From CAYRHN01 sp964424115 (GTDB lineage: Bacteria > Chloroflexota > Anaerolineae > Anaerolineales > Anaerolineaceae), in NCBI GenBank assembly GCA_964424115.1, contig CAYRHN010000004.1, positions 186,001 to 250,000 of the forward strand: a stretch of 64,000 nt of DNA. Reading direction: 5' to 3'. This document shows, in pieces, positions 25,918 through 32,157 of the stretch. Made by a program: the position numbers and the translations under genes. The notes beneath the pieces are model-generated. The model saw only the letters and a list, made by a program, of their open reading frames with translations. It was not told the origin of the DNA and did not search any database. Every line of letters starts with the position of its first letter. Position 1 is the first letter of the stretch.

Positions 25918-27297
25918 TCAGCTGAGCGGCTCGAACCTGGCAGTGAAGTGCCGCATCAGCGGCGGGGCATAAGTGATCCGGTAACCGCGTAATTTTTCCG
26001 GCTTTTCGGCCAGTTCCGCCAGTGCTTCGGCCACATAATCCAGATGGCTTTGCGTGTACACCCGGCGGGGCAAGGCCAGGCGCACCAGTTCCAGCTGCGG
26101 ATAGACCCATTCGCCGCTGGTTGGGTCGGGGTAGGCAAACATCACCGAGCCGATCTCCACCCCGCGGATGCCTGCCTGCAGATACAGTTCCGCAGAGAGG
26201 GACTGCCCTGGAAATTCGTTGTGCGGCAGATGTGGCAGCAGGCGCCCGGCATCCACGTACACGGCATGCCCGCCCGGCGGCTCAATGATCGGTACACCGG
26301 CCTCCAGCAGGCGGTTGGCCAGGTAGGCGGTCTGTCCCAGGCGGTATTCCAGATAATCCCCGTCCAGGGCTTCGTACAGTCCCACCGCCAGGGCATCCAG
26401 GTCTCGCCCGGCCAGTCCGCCGTAAGTGGGGAAGCCTTCCTTGAGGATCAGCGCATTGCAGATCTCCTGATGCAGCGCGGCATCCCGCACCGCCAGGAAC
26501 CCGCCAATGTTGACCATGCCATCCTTCTTGGCCGACATGAAGGCTCCGTCGGCCAGTTTGAAGATCTCGCGGGCAATCTCGATTGGGCTGCGTCCCGCGT
26601 AGCCCGGTTCGCGCATCTTGATGAAGTATGCGTTTTCAGCGTAGCGGCAGCAGTCGATGAAGAACGGAATGCCGGCCTCATGGTAGACTGCTGCGGTCTG
26701 GCGGATGTTCTCCAGTGAGACTGGCTGCCCCCCTCCCGCGTTGTTGGTGATGGTGATCGTGCCAAAGGGAATATTCGCCGCCCCCACACGCTGGATAAAA
26801 GCGCGCAGTTTGGCGATATCCATATTGCCTTTGAAGGGATGGTGGTTGGTTGGATCGAAGGCCTCATCGATCACCAGATTAGAGGGTAGCCCGCCCCGCG
26901 CGCGGATATTTCCCTCCGTAGTGTCGAAGTGCATGTTGGAGGGAATGTGTTGCCCCGGCTTGACCAGCAGGCCGGTCAGGATGTTCTCTGCTGCTCTCCC
27001 CTGGTGGGTGGGCACAAAGTGTTCGAAACCGAAAATATCCTGCATGGCTTCTGCCAGGCGGAAATATGAGCGTGCCCCTGCATAGGACTCATCGCCTGCC
27101 ATCAGAGCTGCCCACTGGTTCTGGCTCATTGCGCCGGTGCCTGAATCGGTCAGCAGGTCGATGAAAACATCCTCGGCTCGCAGCGCAAACAGGTTATACC
27201 CGGCCCGGCGCATGGCCTGTTCGCGTTCAGCGCCTGGGATCAGGTGGATCGGTTCGACCATCTTAATGCGGAAGGGTTCGGCTGGATATTTTGGCAT
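25918..27297 (-). CDS. tnaA: Tryptophanase (beta-eliminating lyase)
   Basis: This PLP enzyme splits tryptophan to indole, pyruvate and ammonia. The 459-residue protein follows the tryptophanase/tyrosine phenol-lyase fold. The PLP lysine is Lys258 in MSAKKDGMVNIGG. Two positions favour tryptophanase over tyrosine phenol-lyase: Asp125 in HFDTTEGN, where the lyase has Thr, and Ile in GIRGVEIGSV, where the lyase has Arg. The C-terminus RHFTARFEPL is also tryptophanase-like. The start at 27297 follows GGAGATG; a longer frame upstream is not supported. It heads an operon with the AOR gene. No TnaC-like leader peptide is evident. Confidence 0.88.
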   Translation of the reverse strand: MPKYPAEPFRIKMVEPIHLIPGAEREQAMRRAGYNLFALRAEDVFIDLLTDSGTGAMSQNQWAALMAGDESYAGARSYFRLAEAMQDIFGFEHFVPTHQGRAAENILTGLLVKPGQHIPSNMHFDTTEGNIRARGGLPSNLVIDEAFDPTNHHPFKGNMDIAKLRAFIQRVGAANIPFGTITITNNAGGGQPVSLENIRQTAAVYHEAGIPFFIDCCRYAENAYFIKMREPGYAGRSPIEIAREIFKLADGAFMSAKKDGMVNIGGFLAVRDAALHQEICNALILKEGFPTYGGLAGRDLDALAVGLYEALDGDYLEYRLGQTAYLANRLLEAGVPIIEPPGGHAVYVDAGRLLPHLPHNEFPGQSLSAELYLQAGIRGVEIGSVMFAYPDPTSGEWVYPQLELVRLALPRRVYTQSHLDYVAEALAELAEKPEKLRGYRITYAPPLMRHFTARFEPLS

Positions 27298-27318
27298 AAC
27301 ATCTCCATTAGATGATAT

Positions 27319-27347
27319 TTTTTGGGATGACTCCCAAAAATAGTATA
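27319..27347 (-). promoter_or_regulatory. tnaA promoter -10 with overlapping inverted repeat
   Basis: On the minus strand a TATACT box (27342-27347) is directly followed by TTTTTGGGA-GTCA-TCCCAAAAA (27340-27319). The 9-bp arms are perfect, and the repeat covers the expected transcription start, so it is a candidate operator or leader hairpin. No good -35 is visible, which fits an activator- or repressor-controlled promoter. Confidence 0.55.
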
Positions 27348-27380
27348 GCACAATCCCCCCTTTCATCTTCTGGTTATGTA

Positions 27381-27434
27381 AGGGCGACCCGCGGCGTTGT
27401 TTTGGATTATCTCCTACTTAACAAAAGGTCGCCC
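27381..27434. repeat. 54-bp inverted repeat, GTAGGGGC family copy 3
   Basis: GGGCGACC (27382-27389) and GGTCGCCC (27427-27434) form the arms. Outer length equals copy 1 at 5693-5746, and the inner end TTAACAA is also shared. Confidence 0.68.
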
Positions 27435-27467
27435 GCCGGATTACGATACCTCTCCCCGTAAACTACA

Positions 27468-27498
27468 TGTAGGGGCGGGACCAGGCCCCGCCCCTACA
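27468..27498. repeat. Palindrome, GTAGGGGC family copy 4
   Basis: TGTAGGGGCGGG (27468-27479) pairs with CCCGCCCCTACA (27487-27498) around a 7-nt loop. It lies just 3' of mscL and could serve as its terminator. Confidence 0.8.
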
Positions 27499-27514
27499 CA
27501 GCATGGTAGATCGA

Positions 27515-27946
27515 TTATTTGAGCTCGGAAGTGCAGTTGGGGCAGCGCGTGGCCTTGATCGGGATGGTAGAGCAGCAATGCGGGCATTCTTTGGTCGTGG
27601 GGGCCGCGTTGGGGGCGGGTTTCTTCATCTTATTGATGGCGCGCACCACCAGGAAGATGACCAGGGCTACGATCAGGAAATCAATGATGTTGTTGATGAA
27701 CAGGCCGTAGTTGAGCGTCGGCGCACCGGCGTCCTTGGCTGCCTGCAGTGAAGCGTAGGTCTTGCCATCCAGCGGGACGAACAGGTCGGTGAAGTTGACC
27801 TTTCCGAGCAGCATCCCCAGGGGAGGCATGATCACATCGTTGACAAAGGATGAAACGATCTTGCCAAACGCGCCGCCCAGGATGACGCCGATCGCCAGGT
27901 CGATCAGGTTACCGCGCATGGCGAATTCCTTAAATTCCTTCCACAT
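27515..27946 (-). CDS. mscL: Large-conductance mechanosensitive channel with C-terminal zinc ribbon
   Basis: MscL opens under membrane tension to release solutes on osmotic downshock. The 143-residue protein starts MWKEFKEFAMRGNLIDLAIG and continues VILGGAFGKIVSSFVNDVIM, the conserved first helix. The second helix is NIIDFLIVALVIFLVVRAIN. In place of the plain C-terminal helix it ends in two Cys pairs (CPHC and CPNC), a small zinc-ribbon-like tail seen in some bacterial MscL. The ATG at 27946 has AGGAGGAATTT in front. A TACAAT -10 (minus strand) at 27978-27983 with TTGCAA 16 nt upstream is the probable promoter. Confidence 0.95.
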   Translation of the reverse strand: MWKEFKEFAMRGNLIDLAIGVILGGAFGKIVSSFVNDVIMPPLGMLLGKVNFTDLFVPLDGKTYASLQAAKDAGAPTLNYGLFINNIIDFLIVALVIFLVVRAINKMKKPAPNAAPTTKECPHCCSTIPIKATRCPNCTSELK

Positions 27947-28047
27947 AAATTCCTCCTGTATAAAACGGATTTTCTTTATTGTACAGCAGGAATGGATTAT
28001 TGCAATCGAAATAAGGATACCTGTTTGGACAAGCCCCCTTTGCATAT

Positions 28048-28084
28048 CGGGGTCTTTGCGCTGTAAGACAGTGCAAAGACCCCG
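28048..28084. terminator. Strong hairpin between mscL and the GIN-domain gene
   Basis: CGGGGTCTTTGC (28048-28059) pairs perfectly with GCAAAGACCCCG (28073-28084). A T-rich run follows on the plus strand only, although the flanking genes run on the minus strand. It may still block read-through from the GIN-domain gene into mscL. Confidence 0.55.
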
Positions 28085-28097
28085 GACCTTCCTTTTT

Positions 28098-28733
28098 TTA
28101 TTGCACTGCTTCGATCCTACCTGAGCCGGAGATGTGCTGGGTCAGGCGCGGCTGCCCAAAATAGCGCACCGAGCCGCTGCCGCTGATATGCACGTCCAGG
28201 CTTTCTGCGGCATTCAGCACCACATCGCCCGAGCCGCTGATATGCACCTCGGCATTTTTTGCCTTCAGTTCAGGCGCCAGGATCTTGGCCGAGCCGCTGA
28301 TGTGGATCTCCAGCCCATCGGTCATCCCGGCGATCCCGCCCTTGGCGGAGCCGCTGACGCGGATATCTACGTGACGCGCCTCCAGCGGTTCAATATCGAT
28401 CTGCGCTGAGCCGCTGGTCAGCAGGCGCAACGCATCTGTCTTCAGGCCGCCGCACTGCAGCGAGCCCGAGCCGGAAATGGTCACTCCTTCCAGTTGCCGT
28501 ACCGAGATGTAATATTTGATCGGCGGCTTACTGGAGAAGATCCAGTTCCACCAATTGGTGAACTCCAGCACCAGCGTGCCGTCGCGTACCTCGCTGCGCA
28601 GCTTCTCCAGCGTTTCAGGTTCGGTTTCAATGGTCAGACTTTCGGCCTCACCCTGGGTTAAAATAATCTCGCCGTATCCGCTTAAAGCGATGCGGTTAAA
28701 ATTTGCCACCGGGCGTTGTTCTTGGGTCGGCAT
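28098..28733 (-). CDS. GIN-type head domain (DUF2807) protein
   Basis: This 211-residue protein opens VANFNRIALSGYGEIILTQG, the usual start of DUF2807/GIN domains. The rest is a right-handed beta-helix built of short turns with a repeated HISGSG or SGSA: VTISGSGSLQCG, RVSGSAKGGIAG, EIHISGSAKIL, EVHISGSGDVVL, DVHISGSGSVRYF. Such domains occur in adhesin-like or envelope proteins of Bacteroidetes and Chloroflexota. Here no signal peptide is seen, so location is unclear. AGGAGGAACCCC precedes the ATG. Related to the toast-rack proteins at 10.9-14 kb only in general shape. Function unknown. Confidence 0.82.
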   Translation of the reverse strand: MPTQEQRPVANFNRIALSGYGEIILTQGEAESLTIETEPETLEKLRSEVRDGTLVLEFTNWWNWIFSSKPPIKYYISVRQLEGVTISGSGSLQCGGLKTDALRLLTSGSAQIDIEPLEARHVDIRVSGSAKGGIAGMTDGLEIHISGSAKILAPELKAKNAEVHISGSGDVVLNAAESLDVHISGSGSVRYFGQPRLTQHISGSGRIEAVQ

Positions 28734-28769
28734 GGGGTTCCTCCTTAATTGATGGGTATAATTATTTTT

Positions 28770-28860
28770 AACCGCGAGGATGCAAAGGCGCGAAGAAGAT
28801 CAAAATGAACTTTGCTATGAAAGGATATGAATGCCTTGGCGGCTTGGCGGTCTGGTTTCT
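28770..28860. repeat. AACCGC...GGTTTC imperfect repeat, copy 3
   Basis: It starts AACCGCGAGGATGCAAAGGC and ends CTTGGCGGTCTGGTTTC. The ends are poorer inverted copies than in the other three elements, suggesting decay. Confidence 0.5.
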
Positions 28861-28899
28861 TTTCTATATTCATATACGCAAATTGCGGAGGATAGTTGC

Positions 28900-29199
28900 A
28901 TGAAACACTTCATGGTTGAGATCACCTATCTGGCATCTGCCGATCAGATGGCAGAGACAGTCCCCCTGCACCGCGCCTTCCTGCAAACCGGTTATGAGCG
29001 CGGTTGGCTGCTGCTTTCCGGCCCTCAGAATCCACGCCTGGGCGGTATCGTCGTGGGGCGTGCGCCTTCGCTGGAGGAATTGCAGGCCTTTTTCAGTGCC
29101 GATCCGTACCAAACGAAAGGACTGGCGTCTTACCGGTTTGTCGAATTCGATCCGGTCAAGCGCCAGTCCTTCCTGGAAGACTGGGTAACGGCAGCCTAG
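28900..29199 (+). CDS. YciI-like protein
   Basis: The 99 residues match the small YciI/YCII fold: MKHFMVEITYLASADQMAET, then HRAFLQTGYERGWLLLSGPQ, and DPYQTKGLASYRFVEFDPV. The conserved His of the family (LHRAF) and the later Asp (SADPY) are present. YciI proteins are dimeric alpha-beta barrels, some with weak dehydrochlorinase or synthase activity; most are unassigned. The ATG at 28900 follows GCGGAGGATAG. The last four bases overlap the stop of the convergent propeller gene. Confidence 0.85.
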   Translation: MKHFMVEITYLASADQMAETVPLHRAFLQTGYERGWLLLSGPQNPRLGGIVVGRAPSLEELQAFFSADPYQTKGLASYRFVEFDPVKRQSFLEDWVTAA

Positions 29200-30518
29200 C
29201 GGCTCAGCTCGATGATTTGGTAAGCGGCCTGCTGCGGTTCGCTGCCTGCCTGGGCCTCATCGTTGAAGGATACCAGGTACGTGTTCTGTCCGATCACGGT
29301 CAGCCCTTCGGCGTTATGACTGAATTCGAACGGCGTGCCGTCTGCCTGGCTCACCAGCAGGGGCTTTTGGGCGCTGGTCAGATCGTTGATCGATAACACC
29401 CACAGGTAAGCTCCCGCCTTATCCCCTTCTTGGTAGTTCGTCAGGATCACCAGGCGGTTCTGGTAAGGATCGTATTCCAGGCTGGAGAGGCTCAACTTGT
29501 GCGGAATATCCGGGTTCACAGATGTAAGGTCGATCGTGTATTTCACTTCATATCGGTCGCTCAGGTTGATCTCGCCGCTGTCTTTATTGACCGAGAAGGG
29601 AATGCTGATGATCTTGAAGGCCGGTTGGGCGCTCTCTTTGCTTTGCCCCAGTTCGCCGATCCCTACCAGCAGGTAATTGCCGGGAATGGCGGTCAGGCCG
29701 GTCACCTTAATGTAAGCCGCGTTATCCAGCACTTGCGCGAATTTGTTGCGCATCGAAACCGAGGAGGTCACCCCTTCGGGTGTGGTGGTGGCAGAGACCA
29801 CCTGCACCTTGCTCGGGTCTGCCACTGGCCAGGCCAGCAGCATATTGTAGCCGTTCAGGTCGCTGTTGGCGGTGTCCACGCGGTCAAAACCGGTCATGGC
29901 GAAGACATAGTCGCGATCTTTGCTGATCGCCATGCTCTCGAAATCCTGCGCTTGCAGGACGGGGGCCTCGGTCTTGTAGGTGATCTGGTCTGTGGCAAGC
30001 GTCTCGTTGCTGAAGGGCATGCTGAACAGGGCGGAATAACCTGTTCCCGGGATGGGCGCTGCACTGCCGAAGTATAAATTAGTCCCGTCGTACAGCACCG
30101 GCGAGGTTTGGCAATTCACTGGCGTGCCAGATTCATCTGACAATCCGGCCGGAAAGCAGTTAAAAGTGCCTTCAGATTTCACCGTGGCCGTCAGGGTGGG
30201 TTGGCGCGAACCAAAGATGATCCCTACCACCACCAAGATCACCAACGCAAGGATAGCCCCGATGGTGGTCAGGTTGCGCTTCCGGCGCGAGCGGGTTTCG
30301 TCCCGGTGCGATTGCAGGACCAACTGCCGTTCGGAAAGCCTTTTAGGCTGCTCTGGCAGGTTGACCTTTACGCTCACCCTTTTACCGGCGGATTGGGGCG
30401 CAGGCGCTGCTTTCACTTCCGGCTGGGACGGTTCTTTTGGAGCGGGCTTTTGCGGTGGAAAGTTGGACTGTCCGCTTGGTTTGGGGCTGGCTTTTTTCTT
30501 GACTTCCTTCTTGCTCAT
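29196..30518 (-). CDS. Membrane-anchored propeller-like protein with basic Pro-rich N-terminus
   Basis: This 440-residue protein has a cytosolic, Lys- and Pro-rich N-terminus (KKEVKKKASPKPSGQSNF), one membrane helix near residue 90 (TTIGAILALVILVVVGIIF) and a 330-residue extracytoplasmic part. The latter is beta-rich and shows blade-like strands such as YLLVGIGELGQSKESAQPAF and NRLVILTNYQEGDKAGAYLW, without clear PD40 motifs. No enzyme residues are visible. AGAAACTC precedes the ATG with GGAG just before. It lies 36 nt after the sodX stop and reads in the same direction, so it may share the sodN-sodX transcript. Function unknown. Confidence 0.65.
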   Translation of the reverse strand: MSKKEVKKKASPKPSGQSNFPPQKPAPKEPSQPEVKAAPAPQSAGKRVSVKVNLPEQPKRLSERQLVLQSHRDETRSRRKRNLTTIGAILALVILVVVGIIFGSRQPTLTATVKSEGTFNCFPAGLSDESGTPVNCQTSPVLYDGTNLYFGSAAPIPGTGYSALFSMPFSNETLATDQITYKTEAPVLQAQDFESMAISKDRDYVFAMTGFDRVDTANSDLNGYNMLLAWPVADPSKVQVVSATTTPEGVTSSVSMRNKFAQVLDNAAYIKVTGLTAIPGNYLLVGIGELGQSKESAQPAFKIISIPFSVNKDSGEINLSDRYEVKYTIDLTSVNPDIPHKLSLSSLEYDPYQNRLVILTNYQEGDKAGAYLWVLSINDLTSAQKPLLVSQADGTPFEFSHNAEGLTVIGQNTYLVSFNDEAQAGSEPQQAAYQIIELSR

Positions 30519-30553
30519 AGAGTTTCTCCGATCAGAAATAAAAAATAAGGGAC

Positions 30554-30862
30554 TTAACCGGCCGGTGCGCGCCCGCGCACATGCCAGATCACTTTGCCCA
30601 GCACCTGGGCGCGGGGCAATGCCCCAAAGGTGCGTGAATCGATGCTTTCCGGATGGCTGCCCGTCACGTACACAGCCTGGCGCAGGGGATCAAAGCGTTC
30701 CACCCGCTTGACGAGCACCCCGTATACCGCATGGCGGCAGATCACCACGTCTCCGGGCTGCAGCCGCCCCCACCAACCAGGCAGGCGTGCAGCCAGAGCA
30801 AAATCTCCCGCGCGGTATTCCGGTTCCAGACTCTCGCCGCGAATGGCAAACCAGCGCAGCAT
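30554..30862 (-). CDS. sodX: Nickel-type superoxide dismutase maturation protease (S24/S26-like)
   Basis: This 102-residue protein is a compact signal-peptidase-like enzyme with the serine/lysine dyad: Ser11 in IRGESLEPEY and Lys52 in VLVKRVERF. GDVVICRH and GSHPESIDSR are further family segments. It starts 5 nt after the sodN stop. SodX-type proteases cut the leader from pre-NiSOD so that the nickel-binding N-terminal His is exposed; the location next to sodN makes this the likely role. There is no membrane anchor, unlike ordinary signal peptidase I, which fits a cytosolic target. Confidence 0.9.
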   Translation of the reverse strand: MLRWFAIRGESLEPEYRAGDFALAARLPGWWGRLQPGDVVICRHAVYGVLVKRVERFDPLRQAVYVTGSHPESIDSRTFGALPRAQVLGKVIWHVRGRAPAG

Positions 30863-30867
30863 CCGGC

Positions 30868-31368
30868 TTACAGGACCGGGTAGGTGATTTCCTCGCCGGG
30901 CTTATACGGCGCCTTCACCCGTTTGGTCGGCACGCCCTTGGTCTCCCAATAGATCTCGGCGAAGCGATTGACCGCAGTGAGCAGGTTCAGGGCATGTTCG
31001 CGATTGGCACTCTGGCGGCATTTGGAACCCAACTGCATGATGCTGTGCACCAATCCCGGCAGTTCGGGATATTTATCGATGTGTTCCTTCTTCAGATAGT
31101 CGCCCCAGATCACGCGCACCTCGCGTTTGCACAGCTCGGCATGCTCTTCCTTGACGGCCACGTAACGGCTCATGCTGTTGTGGAATTCCGCCACATCCTC
31201 TTTGCTGCCGGCGGCTTTTTCAGCCATCAGGTCGATCATGCGGATCACGGTCAACGCGGAAAGCTGGGCCAGGTGCGGATCGTAAATACCGCACGGGATA
31301 TCGCAATGGGCTTTGGCGCGTTCAAAATGCACCACGCGGTCAATTGTGGAAAGTAAACGATGGATCAT
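30868..31368 (-). CDS. sodN: Superoxide dismutase, nickel-dependent
   Basis: NiSOD disproportionates superoxide with a nickel ion held by the N-terminal nickel hook. The hook HCDIPCGIYDP starts at His21; ligands are His21, Cys22 and Cys26. The first 20 residues (MIHRLLSTIDRVVHFERAKA) are the leader removed by SodX. The remaining four-helix part, with LSALTVIRMIDLM and HSIMQLGSKCRQSANREHAL, matches the family. The gene is preceded by AAGGAGCC and by TATAAT (minus strand, 31404-31409). Together with sodX it forms a compact operon for superoxide defence that needs nickel rather than iron or manganese. Confidence 0.97.
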   Translation of the reverse strand: MIHRLLSTIDRVVHFERAKAHCDIPCGIYDPHLAQLSALTVIRMIDLMAEKAAGSKEDVAEFHNSMSRYVAVKEEHAELCKREVRVIWGDYLKKEHIDKYPELPGLVHSIMQLGSKCRQSANREHALNLLTAVNRFAEIYWETKGVPTKRVKAPYKPGEEITYPVL

Positions 31369-31403
31369 ATCAGGCTCCTTAATGGGATATCGGACATAAA
31401 AAT

Positions 31404-31409
31404 ATTATA
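31404..31409 (-). promoter_or_regulatory. -10 box of the sodN-sodX operon
   Basis: The minus strand reads TATAAT, about 36 nt before the sodN start. No strong -35 is visible. A plus-strand TATAAT for the next gene is 35 bp away (31444-31449), so the two promoters diverge. Confidence 0.55.
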
Positions 31410-31443
31410 GTCGAAATGACCCGGATTTGTTAATTTCTTATTG

Positions 31444-31449
31444 TATAAT
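31444..31449 (+). promoter_or_regulatory. -10 box of the SRPBCC gene
   Basis: TATAAT lies 34 nt before the ATG at 31484, which has AAGGATTGAGAG as ribosome site. An in-frame start at 31427 would lie upstream of the promoter and is not supported. Confidence 0.58.
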
Positions 31450-31483
31450 GAATCAATGCCCTTCCGACATAAGGATTGAGAGA

Positions 31484-32149
31484 ATGAAGAAACGCACGGC
31501 TCTATTTGTCTTCTTTTCCACTGCAAGTGCGGGATATTTGTTTGGCCTCCGCCCCTGGCATCTTAAATGGGGCGCCACCCCTGCGGAGGTTACAGCAGGA
31601 ATGCCTGGCGATGAGATCGTGCCCCATCCAAAGTTGCTCAGCACCCGGGCGGTGTCCATCTCTGCCGCGCCTGCCTCCATCTGGCCCTGGCTAGTGCAGA
31701 TCGGTTACCAGCGCGCCGGCTGGTACAGTTACGACGCCCTGGAAGCCGCTGCTGGCGTGGCTGATTTCGCCGAGGGACATTCTGCGCTGCGTATCCTCCC
31801 CCAATTCCAATCCCTGCAGGTGGGGGATACGATAAAGACTGACCCGGCCGGGGGATTTTCCGTGGTAGGCCTGGAAGCAGAGCGCTGGATGGTGCTGCGC
31901 GCGCGCATCAATATGCGCGGGCAGCATATTCCTCTTGAAGGACCCTGCCCCGCCGGTTTTTTTGAGGGCTCGTGGGTTTTTGCCCTGCAGCCGACTGGAG
32001 AGAACCAGACCCGCCTGACCGCGCGCTTCCGCATGACCTTTGACCAGAGCCTTCCTATGGCATTGTTTGCTTATTTGTTGTTGGAACCGGCAGTATTTAT
32101 CATGGAACGCAAGATGCTGCTGGGCATCCGCCAGCGGGCAGCAGGATAA
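31484..32149 (+). CDS. SRPBCC (START-like) family protein
   Basis: This 221-residue protein starts with a short hydrophobic segment (TALFVFFSTASAGYLFGL), then PWHLKWGATPAEV and the START-like core. TRAVSISAAPASIWPWLVQI is the usual first strand-helix of SRPBCC proteins, and GYQRAGWYSYDALE follows. A C-terminal hydrophobic helix (LPMALFAYLLLEPAVFIMER) closes it. SRPBCC folds bind hydrophobic ligands in a deep cavity; the ligand here is unknown. It lies 8 nt before the kinase gene, so the two probably form an operon. Confidence 0.72.
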   Translation: MKKRTALFVFFSTASAGYLFGLRPWHLKWGATPAEVTAGMPGDEIVPHPKLLSTRAVSISAAPASIWPWLVQIGYQRAGWYSYDALEAAAGVADFAEGHSALRILPQFQSLQVGDTIKTDPAGGFSVVGLEAERWMVLRARINMRGQHIPLEGPCPAGFFEGSWVFALQPTGENQTRLTARFRMTFDQSLPMALFAYLLLEPAVFIMERKMLLGIRQRAAG

Positions 32150-32157
32150 GGAACCTT

